Assembly: GCA_946541435.1 (NCBI GenBank)
Contig: CAMNJK010000008.1
Coordinates: 1-16,183, forward strand
Length of the DNA: 16,183 nt
Direction: 5' to 3'
Source of the DNA: an uncultured Bacillota bacterium
Lineage (GTDB): Bacteria > Bacillota > Clostridia > Peptostreptococcales > Anaerovoracaceae
The notes under the pieces: model-generated
Database searches by the model: none
The model's input: the letters and a program-made list of their open reading frames with translations, nothing else
Told to the model about the DNA's origin: nothing
Shown: piece after piece, positions 6,927 to 14,751 of the stretch
How positions within the stretch are numbered: the stretch's first letter is position 1
How the letters are laid out: each line of letters starts with the position of its first letter
Position numbers and translations under genes: made by a program

Positions 6927-8228
6927 ATGATCTGGAACAAAGAAATGGAATGCGCCGACCGCGAGACCATGCGGAAGGTGCAGCTGGAGCGACTGCAGGA
7001 AGTGGTGAAGTATGAGTACGAACACGTACCTTACTACGCGGCGAAGATGGACAAGGCCGGGGTCAGACCGGAAGACATCCGGACCCTGGAGGACATCGAA
7101 CTCCTGCCCTTTATCACCAAGGAAGATCTGGCGGTGAATTATCCCACGGGACTGTTCGCGGCCAAGATGGAAGACATCGTCCGGATCCAGTCCTCCTCCG
7201 GTACCACAGGCAAGCCCAAGATCGTCGGCTACACCCAGCGGGATATGGATGACTGGGCCGAAAGCGTGGCCAGAGGTCTGACCATGTGCGGCATCGGGAA
7301 GAATGATGTGGCCCACATCTCCTACGGCTACGGCCTCTTTACCGGCGGACTGGGAGCACATGCCGGCGCGGAAGCCATCGGCGCTACCGTACTGCCCATG
7401 AGCACCGGCAACACTGCCCGGCAGATCATGTTCCTGCAGGACATGAAGAGCGATGCCCTCTGCTGCACTCCGTCCTACGCCCTGACCATCGCGGAGGCGG
7501 TGGAGAAGGCGGGCATCAAGCCGGAAGACCTGCAGCTGAGAGCCGGACTCTTTGGCGCGGAGCCCTGGACCCAGAGCATGAGAAACAAGATCGAGAAGGG
7601 ACTGGGCATCCGGGCCCACGACATCTACGGACTGACGGAGATCACCGGACCCGGTGTATCCACCAGCTGTATCGAGAACAATGGCATGCATGTTCAGGAA
7701 GACCTCTTCTATCCGGAGATCGTCGATCCCAACACTCTGAAGCAGCTGCCCATGGGCGAGACCGGCGAGCTGGTCTTCACCACACTGCGCAAGCAGGGCA
7801 TGCCCATGATCCGCTACCGGACCCGGGATATCTGCTATCTGATGGAGGGCAAGTGCGCCTGCGGCAGAACCACCGTCCGTATGAGCCGCGTCTTCGGCAG
7901 AACCGACGACATGCTGATCGTCAAGGGCGTCAACGTCTTCCCGTCCCAGGTGGAGACCGTCATCGCCAAGTTTGATGAGCTGACCCTGAATTACAAAATC
8001 CTGGTTGACAGAAAAGGAAACAGTGATACCATTGAATTGATGGTAGAGTTCGCAGATGGTCTGGCCATCGATGATATCGAATTCGTCGAGTCCATGAAGA
8101 AGAGGGTGGAGCACGAGCTCAGAGACAGCCTGCAGATCGGCTGCAAGGTACGTTTCCTGAACGCCGGAACCCTCCCCAGAAGCGAAGGCAAGGCCGTGAG
8201 AGTTGAAGATAGGAGGAAATACGAGTAA
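6927..8228 (+). CDS. paaK: Phenylacetate-CoA ligase family protein (AMP-forming aryl/acyl-CoA synthetase)
   Basis: It joins an aryl or other carboxylic acid to CoA with ATP giving AMP and pyrophosphate. The 433 residues match the PaaK family length. The adenylate-forming signatures are present: P-loop SSSGTTGKPK (89-98), YGLTE (234-238), RYRTRD (296-301), the hinge/A8 region GRTDDMLIVKGVNVFPSQVE (324-343) and a C-terminal LPRSEGKAVRV (417-427) with the candidate catalytic lysine 422. I chose ATG 6927 because AGGAAG lies 10 bases before it; the upstream GTG 6849 in the same frame would add a non-family extension. Next to iorAB the natural substrates are arylacetates: the ligase could activate exogenous arylacetate for reductive carboxylation to arylpyruvate, or act in degradation. 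Indoleacetate, phenylacetate and branched-chain acids all remain possible. Confidence 0.9.
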   Translation: MIWNKEMECADRETMRKVQLERLQEVVKYEYEHVPYYAAKMDKAGVRPEDIRTLEDIELLPFITKEDLAVNYPTGLFAAKMEDIVRIQSSSGTTGKPKIVGYTQRDMDDWAESVARGLTMCGIGKNDVAHISYGYGLFTGGLGAHAGAEAIGATVLPMSTGNTARQIMFLQDMKSDALCCTPSYALTIAEAVEKAGIKPEDLQLRAGLFGAEPWTQSMRNKIEKGLGIRAHDIYGLTEITGPGVSTSCIENNGMHVQEDLFYPEIVDPNTLKQLPMGETGELVFTTLRKQGMPMIRYRTRDICYLMEGKCACGRTTVRMSRVFGRTDDMLIVKGVNVFPSQVETVIAKFDELTLNYKILVDRKGNSDTIELMVEFADGLAIDDIEFVESMKKRVEHELRDSLQIGCKVRFLNAGTLPRSEGKAVRVEDRRKYE

Positions 8229-8653
8229 TGGCAGTGAAACAAGTATCGATCTTCCTGGAAAACGAAACTGGAAGACTGGCGGATCTGACAGAGATCCTGG
8301 CAGAAAACGGCATTGATCTGAACGCGGTCACGATCGCGGAGACCGGAGAATACGGCATCCTCCGCTGCATCGTGCAGAATCCGGAAGATGCCATCAAGGC
8401 GCTGGCAGGAAAGGGCTTCATGGCCAGCATCAGCGATGTGCTGACCGTGGCCATTGACAATGTGCCCGGAGCAGTGAACAAGGTGCTGCAGATCCTGGCA
8501 GACGCGGGCATCGGCGTCAAATACATCTACTCCACGATCCAGTCCGCCAAGGGCGAGGCTGCGATCACCATGAAGACCACCGATCAGGAGAGAGCGGAGA
8601 ATATACTTACAAAGGCAGGCATTCGGCTCTGCGAAATGGAAGACCTGAAATGA
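8228..8653 (+). CDS. Tandem ACT-domain protein (amino-acid-binding regulator)
   Basis: The 141-residue protein is made only of two ACT domains, about residues 3-69 and 71-138. The first has the typical ENETGRLADLTEILAENG block (11-28) and the second has NVPGAVNKVLQILADAGI (78-95), both carrying the turn where ACT domains bind amino acids between subunits. There is no enzyme or DNA-binding domain. Small double-ACT proteins of this kind are common beside paaK and iorAB in anaerobes, and I infer that it senses an aromatic or branched-chain amino acid and modulates the neighbouring ligase or oxidoreductase; no direct evidence for the ligand exists here. The start overlaps the paaK TAA by one base, with AGGAGG (8211-8216) upstream. 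Confidence 0.88.
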   Translation: MAVKQVSIFLENETGRLADLTEILAENGIDLNAVTIAETGEYGILRCIVQNPEDAIKALAGKGFMASISDVLTVAIDNVPGAVNKVLQILADAGIGVKYIYSTIQSAKGEAAITMKTTDQERAENILTKAGIRLCEMEDLK

Positions 8654-9432
8654 GAAAGACCAACAAAATGGGAACGGGCACGAAAATCGTGCTCGTTCTC
8701 TGCCTTATCGTATTCTGCGGCTCAGGATACTATCTGGCGGACTATTTCCTGAACGCGCACAGGACCCAGCAGGAGTTTGCCCAGCTGGCAGATGACGGCG
8801 CCGAAAAAGAGGGCCGTGATCTTTCTGCGCTTTATCAGAAGAACCCGGACCTGGTGGGCTGGGTGAAAGTCAAGGGCACCAGGATCGACTATCCGGTGAT
8901 GCAGACCGGCCGGGAAGGGCAGGAGAATCCGGATCCGGAATACTATCTGCACCGGAATTTCGAAAAGGAATACTCCGATGCCGGCACCCCCTTCATGGAC
9001 GCGGCCAGCGACATCGGTCTGCCCACCTGCAACTGGCTGATCTACGGCCATCACATGAAGAGCGGCATCATGTTCCACGATCTGGTGAAGTACGAAGACC
9101 GGGAATTCTATGAGAACCATCCCACGTTCAAGGTGTCAACAGTACATGTATCGGAAGACGGCGCGGTCACCACAGATACCGGCACCTATCAGATCATCGC
9201 CGCCTGTTATTCCAAGATCTATTCCGACGATGCCGACGTGTTCAAATACTATGAGTATCCCGGCATCACCACGGAGGATGAGTTCAATTCCTACGTCAGC
9301 GGGGTGAAGTCCCTGTCCGTCTACGATACCGAACAGACTGCCCGGTTCGGCGAGCAGCTGGTGACCCTGTCCACCTGCGCCTACCAGACCGAAGACGGAC
9401 GATTCTTCGTGGTGGGGAAGAGGATCCGGTAA
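8650..9432 (+). CDS. Class B sortase (cysteine transpeptidase)
   Basis: Sortases cleave a C-terminal sorting motif and attach the surface protein to cell-wall peptide or build pili. The 260-residue protein has a short basic N-terminus and one membrane segment (about 13-32), so it is a type II membrane protein with the catalytic domain outside. Class B features are the N-terminal helix with LYQKNPDLVGWVKVKGTRID (61-80), YPVMQT (81-86), the catalytic histidine in YGHHM (H134), the nucleophile in TLSTC (C243) and arginine R251 in DGRFFVVGKR. All three catalytic residues are present. The gene overlaps the ACT gene by four bases (ATGA), with GGAAGA (8638-8643) 6 bases upstream, so it belongs to the metabolic transcript. 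No sortase substrate (LPxTG-like or NPxTN-like tail) is encoded in the window, so its cargo is unknown. Confidence 0.93.
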   Translation: MRKTNKMGTGTKIVLVLCLIVFCGSGYYLADYFLNAHRTQQEFAQLADDGAEKEGRDLSALYQKNPDLVGWVKVKGTRIDYPVMQTGREGQENPDPEYYLHRNFEKEYSDAGTPFMDAASDIGLPTCNWLIYGHHMKSGIMFHDLVKYEDREFYENHPTFKVSTVHVSEDGAVTTDTGTYQIIAACYSKIYSDDADVFKYYEYPGITTEDEFNSYVSGVKSLSVYDTEQTARFGEQLVTLSTCAYQTEDGRFFVVGKRIR

Positions 9433-9455
9433 GACAGAATACCACAGAATCAAAA

Positions 9456-9508
9456 GAGCTGCTGCATCGGCCGATGGTTTCCGGCTTCCTGCAGCAGCTC
9501 ATTTTTTT
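9456..9508 (+). terminator. Strong intrinsic terminator ending the por-ior-sortase operon
   Basis: GAGCTGCTGCA (9456-9466) is the exact inverted repeat of TGCAGCAGCTC (9490-9500), an 11-bp stem, followed by A and seven T (9502-9508). On the minus strand the same stem is followed by TTTT, so it may also stop the convergent ilv transcript, whose last gene ends at 9541. Confidence 0.93.
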
Positions 9509-9540
9509 ATTCCATTGTCAATCCGTGCAAAGGCTGGTCT

Positions 9541-11199
9541 TTATTTCATCACAGCGCCTTTGGACGCGGCGTCCACATTGCGCATGTAGCGCACCAGCCA
9601 CCCCTGGGTGACCTTGGGCGCGGGGGCCTGGTAGCTTTCCCGGCGTTTGGCGAATTCTTCGTCAGAGACCTGGGCATTGATCTTCGCGTTCGGGATATCG
9701 ATGTCGATGATATCGCCTTCCTGCAGGAGACCGATGTTGCCGCCTTCCGCAGCCTCCGGACAGACGTGTCCGATGGATGCGCCCCGGCTGGCACCGCTGA
9801 AGCGGCCGTCGGTGATCAGGGCAACGGTCTTGTCCAGCTTCATGCCCGCCAGCGCGCTGGTGGGATTCAGCATCTCACGCATTCCCGGACCGCCCTTGGG
9901 ACCCTCGTAGCGGATGACCACCACGTCACCGTCCACGATCTTACCGTTATAGATAGCTTCGATGGCTTCGTCTTCGCTGTCGAAGACCCGGGCGGGGCCG
10001 CTGTGCTGCAGCATCTCCGGGGCCACCGCGCTGCGCTTGACCACGCAGCCGTCCTGAGCGATATTGCCCCACATGATGGCAATGCCGCCGGTCTCACTGT
10101 AGGGCTCGTCGATGGGACGGATGGTGTTATAGTCTTTGACATGGGCGCCTGCGATATTTTCGCCTACGGTTTTGCCGGTGGCTGTGATCAGGCTCTTGTC
10201 GATCAGGCCTTTTTTATCCAGTTCGCTGAGGACTGCCTGCAGGCCGCCTGCGTTGTTCAGGTCATGCATGTGGGTGGGGCCGGCAGGGGCCAGGTGGCAG
10301 AGGTTGGGCACCTTGGCGCTGAACTCATTGAAGATCTCCAGGTTCAGTTCCACGCCGGCTTCGTTGGCGATGGCCAGCAGATGGAGCACGCTGTTGGAGG
10401 AGCATCCCAGAGCCATATCGCAGGTCAGGGCATTGCGCAGGGATTTCTCGTTGATGATATCCCGGGCCTTGATGTCCTTTTCGATCAGGTTCATGATGGC
10501 CATGCCGGCGTGCTTGGCCAGCTGGATCCGGCCGCTGTGGACCGCGGGGATGGTCCCGTTGCCGGGCAGGGCGATGCCCACGGCTTCGGACAGGCAGTTC
10601 ATGCTGTTGGCGGTGTACATGCCGGAGCAGGAACCGCATCCCGGGCAGACGTTCTCTTCGTATTCCAGCAGACCTTCATCGTCGATCAGGTTAGCCTTGC
10701 GGGCGCCTACTGCTTCGAACATCTTGGAAAGGCTGGTCTCAACGCCGCCCACCAGTCCGGACATCATGGGTCCGCCGGAGCAGACCACAGCAGGGATATT
10801 CATCCGGACCGCTGCCATGATCATGCCCGGTACGATCTTGTCGCAGTTGGGGATCAGGACCAGGCCGTCAAAAGCGTGAGCCATGGTCATGGTCTCCACG
10901 CTGTCAGCGATCAGTTCCCGGCTGGGAAGGCTGTATTTCATGCCCACATGTCCCATGGCGATGCCGTCGCAGACACCGATGGCGGGGACTTCCACGGGAG
11001 TGCCGCCGGCCATGCGAACGCCAGCCTTTACAGCTTCCGCGATCTTATCCAGATGCATATGGCCCGGAACGATCTCGCTCTTGGCGGAGACCACGCCCAC
11101 CAGGGGCCGCTCCAGTTCTTCTTTTGTATATCCCATGGCATAGAAGAGGGACCGGTTGGGGGCCCGCTCGATGCCTTTCTTAACGGAATCACTTCTCAT
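9541..11199 (-). CDS. ilvD: Dihydroxyacid dehydratase IlvD
   Basis: IlvD dehydrates 2,3-dihydroxy-isovalerate and 2,3-dihydroxy-3-methylvalerate to the 2-oxo acid precursors of valine/leucine and isoleucine. The 552 residues have the family blocks VPGHMHL (44-50), [11 protein letters not shown] (116-126), [19 protein letters not shown] (185-203) and the C-terminal [15 protein letters not shown] near 475. The cluster ligands come from C119 and the CPGCGSC motif. The VPGH site, where [2Fe-2S] relatives have a cysteine (TPCN), has glycine here as in E. coli IlvD, so I infer the oxygen-labile [4Fe-4S] type, fitting an anaerobe. The start at 11199 has AAAGGAG (11209-11215) 9 bases upstream. It is the last gene of the ilvBNCD run. 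Confidence 0.96.
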   Translation of the reverse strand: MRSDSVKKGIERAPNRSLFYAMGYTKEELERPLVGVVSAKSEIVPGHMHLDKIAEAVKAGVRMAGGTPVEVPAIGVCDGIAMGHVGMKYSLPSRELIADSVETMTMAHAFDGLVLIPNCDKIVPGMIMAAVRMNIPAVVCSGGPMMSGLVGGVETSLSKMFEAVGARKANLIDDEGLLEYEENVCPGCGSCSGMYTANSMNCLSEAVGIALPGNGTIPAVHSGRIQLAKHAGMAIMNLIEKDIKARDIINEKSLRNALTCDMALGCSSNSVLHLLAIANEAGVELNLEIFNEFSAKVPNLCHLAPAGPTHMHDLNNAGGLQAVLSELDKKGLIDKSLITATGKTVGENIAGAHVKDYNTIRPIDEPYSETGGIAIMWGNIAQDGCVVKRSAVAPEMLQHSGPARVFDSEDEAIEAIYNGKIVDGDVVVIRYEGPKGGPGMREMLNPTSALAGMKLDKTVALITDGRFSGASRGASIGHVCPEAAEGGNIGLLQEGDIIDIDIPNAKINAQVSDEEFAKRRESYQAPAPKVTQGWLVRYMRNVDAASKGAVMK

Positions 11200-11221
11200 T
11201 TTTCTGTTCTCCTTTAAAATG

Positions 11222-11245
11222 ACGGCGCCGCCGAAGCAGCGCCGT
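11222..11245 (-). other. Intercistronic ilvC-ilvD hairpin with UUCG loop
   Basis: Read on the minus strand, ACGGCGC pairs with GCGCCGT (7 bp). After one mismatch, two more pairs close a C(UUCG)G tetraloop, an exceptionally stable loop. Only four T follow, after a C and an A, and the ilvD ribosome binding site comes next. It is more likely an RNA-processing or stability element, or a leaky terminator, than a full stop. Confidence 0.6.
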
Positions 11246-11265
11246 TATGATCTAAGACTGACTCG

Positions 11266-12261
11266 TTACTTCTTCAGCCAGCTCATCATCTGTCTGAGCT
11301 CTGCGCCTACCTTGCAGAGCAGGTGAGCAGCTTCCTTGTGTCTTGTGGCCAGGAATCTTGCCTTGCCGCCGGCGTTGAATTCCTGAATGAATTCGGAAGC
11401 GAAGGTGCCGTCCTGGATCTCGGACAGGATCTGCTTCATGTTGTCTCTTGCTTCCTTGCCGATGACGCGTCTGCCGCATCTGTAATCGCCGTACTCAGCT
11501 GTGTTGGAGATGGAGTATCTCATCTTCTCGAAGCCGCCTTCATTGATCAGGTCAACGATCAGCTTCATTTCATGGATGCACTCGAAGTAAGCCATTTCCG
11601 GAGCATATCCGGCTTCCACCAGGGTCTCGAAACCAGCCTTCATCAGCTCGGTCACGCCGCCGCAGAGAACTGCCTGTTCGCCGAACAGGTCGGTCTCGGT
11701 CTCTTCTTTGAAGGTTGTCTCCAGAATTCCCGCGCGGCCTGCGCCGATGCCGCTGGCATAAGCCAGAGCGTAATCCTTGGCCTTGCCGGAAGCGTCCTGA
11801 TAAACCGCGATCAGGCTGGGAACGCCTCTGCCTTCAACATACTGGCTTCTGACGGTGTGGCCGGGGCCCTTGGGAGCGATCATGATGACATCCAGATAGT
11901 CTGCCGGCTGGATCTGATTGAAGTGGATGTTGAAACCGTGAGCGAAGCAGAGAACGTCGCCTTCCTTCATGTGGGGAGCGATCTGATCTCTGTAGACCTG
12001 CGCCTGGATCTCGTCCGGCATCAGGATCATGACGATGTCGCCGGCTTCAGCAGCTTCTTCGATACCCAGGACCTTCAGTCCTGCAGCTTCTGCTTTTGCA
12101 GTGTGGGCGGAGCCCGGACGCAGACCGACAACGACGCTTACGCCGCTCTCGTTCAGGTTCATGGCGTGGGCGTGGCCCTGGCTGCCGAATCCGATGATGG
12201 CAACTGTCTTGCCGTCCAGCATACCCAGATTACAATCCTGGTCATAGTACTTCTTGATCAT
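11266..12261 (-). CDS. ilvC: Ketol-acid reductoisomerase (class I) IlvC
   Basis: IlvC isomerises and reduces acetolactate or acetohydroxybutyrate to the dihydroxy acids used by IlvD. At 331 residues it is the short class I form. The Rossmann motif [10 protein letters not shown] (24-33) is followed by the cofactor loop [16 protein letters not shown]. Its serine-containing pattern resembles NADPH-using enzymes such as that of Azotobacter, so NADPH is likely but not proven. The knotted C-terminal domain has [12 protein letters not shown] and [20 protein letters not shown] with the acidic residues that bind two Mg2+. AAGGAG (12271-12276) precedes the ATG by 9 bases. It lies between ilvN and ilvD, and the 83-base gap to ilvN has no convincing promoter. 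Confidence 0.97.
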   Translation of the reverse strand: MIKKYYDQDCNLGMLDGKTVAIIGFGSQGHAHAMNLNESGVSVVVGLRPGSAHTAKAEAAGLKVLGIEEAAEAGDIVMILMPDEIQAQVYRDQIAPHMKEGDVLCFAHGFNIHFNQIQPADYLDVIMIAPKGPGHTVRSQYVEGRGVPSLIAVYQDASGKAKDYALAYASGIGAGRAGILETTFKEETETDLFGEQAVLCGGVTELMKAGFETLVEAGYAPEMAYFECIHEMKLIVDLINEGGFEKMRYSISNTAEYGDYRCGRRVIGKEARDNMKQILSEIQDGTFASEFIQEFNAGGKARFLATRHKEAAHLLCKVGAELRQMMSWLKK

Positions 12262-12344
12262 TTTCTTTTTCTCCTTCGATATTATGATTTGAAATTATGT
12301 ACTTTATTGGGTCTGTTCCTGAAGATGCCGCTGCAGGGGGGACC

Positions 12345-12866
12345 TCAGTCCTCGATGTCGTCCACCAGAGCTTCCGGGACCCGGGAGATGCCGGTGACAC
12401 CTGTCCTGCAGACTTCCAGGATATCATAGCAGCTGATGATATCCATAAATCCGTCGATTTTCTCTGAATTACCGGTAAGTTCAACGATCATGCTGGTCTT
12501 GGACAGATCATCGATCTTGCCCCGGTAGATCTCGACGATCTCGCGGATGGCGGACCGTTCGTTCTTGTCTGCTCTGAGCTTGATCAGCAGAAGTTCCCGG
12601 TAGATACTGTTCTTTTTATCCAGGGGAGCGATGTTCTTCACGACTTCCAGCTTGGCGGTCTGTGTCAGGATCTGATGCAGCGCCTGTTCCGTACCCTGGA
12701 AGACCACGGTGATCCTGGAAAGGTTCGGGTCATTGGTAGCGGAAACGGTCAGGGAGTCGATGTTGAAGCCCCGCCGTCCAAACAGGCTGCTGACACGGGT
12801 CAGGACGTTGGACTGGTTGTCGACCAGAATGCTGATGACTTCCCTGCGAATTTTCTTATTGTCCAT
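12345..12866 (-). CDS. ilvN: Acetolactate synthase regulatory (small) subunit IlvN
   Basis: The small subunit activates the catalytic IlvB subunit and usually confers feedback inhibition by valine or related amino acids. Its 173 residues begin with an ACT domain (about 7-80) that contains VDNQSNVLTRVSSLFGRRGFNIDSL-like blocks; LFGRRGFNIDSL is at 28-39. The ALS_ss_C domain follows (about 85-160), with RELLLIKL and the EIVEIYRGKIDDLS region. This is the length of the standard one-ACT IlvN/IlvH type. The ATG at 12866 has GGAGG (12872-12876) 5 bases upstream and begins 13 bases after the ilvB stop, consistent with balanced expression of the two subunits. Which amino acid inhibits cannot be read from the sequence. 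Confidence 0.96.
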   Translation of the reverse strand: MDNKKIRREVISILVDNQSNVLTRVSSLFGRRGFNIDSLTVSATNDPNLSRITVVFQGTEQALHQILTQTAKLEVVKNIAPLDKKNSIYRELLLIKLRADKNERSAIREIVEIYRGKIDDLSKTSMIVELTGNSEKIDGFMDIISCYDILEVCRTGVTGISRVPEALVDDIED

Positions 12867-12879
12867 GGGAGCCTCCTTT

Positions 12880-14541
12880 CTATCCGATGATCATATCTTC
12901 CAGTGTGCCGCCGCCCGGGATCATGGGCAGTACCCGCTCGTCCGGGGAGATGGCGCAGTCGATCCAGACCGGTCCTTCTTCCTTCAAAGCCTGGCGGAAC
13001 ACTTCTTCGAATTCCTGCGGTGTCGCTGCGGAGAATCCCTTGCCGCCGAAAGCTTCGATCAGCTTGGGGAAGTCCGACTTGCGCTCCGGTGTGGTGGCGC
13101 TGTAGCGTTTGCCGTAGAAGGCTGTCTGCCACTGGTATACCATGCCCAGCACCCGGTTGTTCATGATGATGGTGATGATGGGCAGCTTCTCGCTTACCGC
13201 AGTGCAGGCTTCGTTCATATTCATATGAAGGGAACCGTCACTGGTGACGTGGATGACCCGATTCTCCGGGCAGCCGATCTGGGCGCCGATGGCAGCGCCG
13301 TAGCCGTAACCCATGGTGCCCAGGCCGCCGCTGGTCAGGAACTTGTTTGTCCTGGAGTGGCGCAGATACTGGGCGGTCCACATCTGATGCTGTCCGACAT
13401 CGGTGACATAGATGGTTTCCTTGTCGGTGTTGTCGCAGATGGCGCCGATGATCTCGCTGGGATGGAGCATGGCGTCGCCTTCCTTGACATCGCCGGTGGT
13501 GTTCTTCCAGCCGGTGGCCTGATCCACCCACTCGGTGTGCTTCTTATCCTTGATCAGGGGAAGAAGGGCCTGGAGGAACTGTTTGGCATCGGCTGTAACA
13601 CCGAAGTCCACCAGAACGTTCTTGTTGATCTCGCTGGTGTCGATATCGATCTGGACCTTGCGGGCCCTGCGTCCGAACTTGGCGGGGTTCAGGGCGACAC
13701 GGTCACTGAAGCGGGCGCCGATGGCGATGACCAGATCGGACCGGTCCACAGCCTTGTTGGCCGCGATGGATCCGTGCATGCCCAGCATGCCCAGGGACCT
13801 GGGGTTATCGTATCCGATGAGTCCTGCCGCCATCAGTGTGTAGGCTGCGGGGATATCGGCTTTTTCCATGAGCTCCAGCAGTTCATCTCCCGCGTTTGAG
13901 GCAGGAACACCGCCGCCGCAGTAGATGACCGGCTTCTCTGCCGCATTGATCATGGATGCCACCTGACGGACATCTTCATCGGAGAATTCCGGCAGGGGAT
14001 CCAGGGGCAGGGGTTTGCCCGGCTTGTAATTGATCGATGCCGCGGTAACGTCCTTGGTGATATCGATCAGAACGGGACCCTTACGGCCGCTGTTGGCGAT
14101 GCGGAATGCATTGCGGATGGCGTCCGCCAGATCCTCGATATGGTTAACGAAATAGGCATGCTTGGTGACCGGGATGGTGATACCTGTGATGCTGACTTCC
14201 TGGAAGGCGTCTCTGCCGATCAGGGCATCGGGGACATTGCAGGTGATGGCGATCATGGGGATACTGTCCATGAAGGCGGTCGCGATACCCGTGACCAGGT
14301 TGGTCGCGCCCGGTCCGCTGGTGGCGAAAACGACACCGGTCTTGCCGGTGGCTCTGTAGTAGCCGTCCGCAGCGTGCGCGGCGCCCTGCTCGTGAGCGGT
14401 AAGCACATGTCTGATCCTGTCCTTGTACTCATACAGTGTGTCGTACAGGTTGAGGATCGTCCCGCCGGGGTATCCGAAAATGGTGTCCACGCCGTGTTCC
14501 AGAAGAACCTCGGCCACAAGCTGTGATCCTGTAACTCTCAT
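12880..14541 (-). CDS. ilvB: Acetolactate synthase (acetohydroxyacid synthase) large catalytic subunit IlvB
   Basis: IlvB condenses two pyruvates to acetolactate, or pyruvate with 2-oxobutyrate to acetohydroxybutyrate, the first common step to branched-chain amino acids. The 553 residues have the three ThDP-enzyme domains. The pyrimidine domain has GYPGGTILNLYD (24-35) and the catalytic glutamate E51 in AHEQGAAHAADG. A central FAD-binding-type domain covers about 185-345. The PP domain has DVGQHQMW (381-388) and the metal site SDGSLHMNMNEA (434-445) with NN at 461-462. GDG is replaced by SDG there, with the metal-binding aspartate kept. VYQWQ (468-472) is the tryptophan region of acetolactate synthases. 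Together with the adjacent ilvN this marks it as the biosynthetic anabolic enzyme. AAGGAGG (14547-14553) lies 5 bases before the ATG. It is the first gene of the operon. Confidence 0.96.
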   Translation of the reverse strand: MRVTGSQLVAEVLLEHGVDTIFGYPGGTILNLYDTLYEYKDRIRHVLTAHEQGAAHAADGYYRATGKTGVVFATSGPGATNLVTGIATAFMDSIPMIAITCNVPDALIGRDAFQEVSITGITIPVTKHAYFVNHIEDLADAIRNAFRIANSGRKGPVLIDITKDVTAASINYKPGKPLPLDPLPEFSDEDVRQVASMINAAEKPVIYCGGGVPASNAGDELLELMEKADIPAAYTLMAAGLIGYDNPRSLGMLGMHGSIAANKAVDRSDLVIAIGARFSDRVALNPAKFGRRARKVQIDIDTSEINKNVLVDFGVTADAKQFLQALLPLIKDKKHTEWVDQATGWKNTTGDVKEGDAMLHPSEIIGAICDNTDKETIYVTDVGQHQMWTAQYLRHSRTNKFLTSGGLGTMGYGYGAAIGAQIGCPENRVIHVTSDGSLHMNMNEACTAVSEKLPIITIIMNNRVLGMVYQWQTAFYGKRYSATTPERKSDFPKLIEAFGGKGFSAATPQEFEEVFRQALKEEGPVWIDCAISPDERVLPMIPGGGTLEDMIIG

Positions 14542-14566
14542 GTTTTCCTCCTTAAAATACTAACCT

Positions 14567-14606
14567 TGACGCAGAGACCCGCCCATAGAGCGGGTAAGAG
14601 ACGTCA
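14567..14606 (-). promoter_or_regulatory. Predicted hairpin at the 5' end of the ilvB leader RNA
   Basis: With the promoter below, the transcript should start near 14606. From there the RNA can fold as TGACG/CGTCA enclosing ACCCGC/GCGGGT with a 7-base loop. The outer stem therefore seals the very first bases of the message. There is no T-run and no T-box sequence, so it is not an attenuator of the usual kinds. The remaining leader up to the ATG is only about 25 bases. Confidence 0.55.
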
Positions 14607-14612
14607 GATACT

Positions 14613-14640
14613 ATTATATACATTTCCAGAGCAAACGCAA
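14613..14640 (-). promoter_or_regulatory. Sigma-A promoter of the ilvBNCD operon
   Basis: On the minus strand TTGCGT (14635-14640) and a perfect TATAAT (14613-14618) are 16 bases apart. Transcription should begin near 14606, about 65 bases before the ilvB ATG. The upstream region on this strand is AT-rich with T tracts, which could help the promoter. Confidence 0.85.
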
Positions 14641-14716
14641 CAGGAAATTTTCATTTTTTGTGAAAAACAACAACAAAAACTGTGAATATTTGTTTCAACA
14701 TGCCCAAAATAACAGA

Positions 14717-14745
14717 TTGACAAAAATAAACAGTTGGTATATGAT
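14717..14745 (+). promoter_or_regulatory. Sigma-A promoter of the leuA T-box transcript
   Basis: A perfect TTGACA (14717-14722) and TATGAT (14740-14745) are separated by the ideal 17 bases. Transcription should begin near 14752. It is divergent from the ilvB promoter; the two -35 elements are about 76 bases apart, with AT-rich DNA between them. Confidence 0.88.
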
Positions 14746-14751
14746 ATTAAC

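Noticed and set aside
9766..11217. 483-codon open frame on the plus strand opposite ilvD
   Set aside because: It mirrors ilvD codons and looks like no protein family. The same applies to 12709-13899 opposite ilvN/ilvB, 11323-12429 opposite ilvC, and 4902-6209 and 6672-8114 on the minus strand.
12262..12344. Separate promoter or terminator between ilvN and ilvC
   Set aside because: There is some weak nested pairing (GGTC/GACC and CCTG/CAGG) but no T-run and no paired -35/-10 hexamers.
14644..14662. CodY-like box (AATTTTC half site) between ilvB and leuA
   Set aside because: Only the left half matches the AATTTTC-W-GAAAATT consensus; the right half is a T tract. It is not enough to call an operator.
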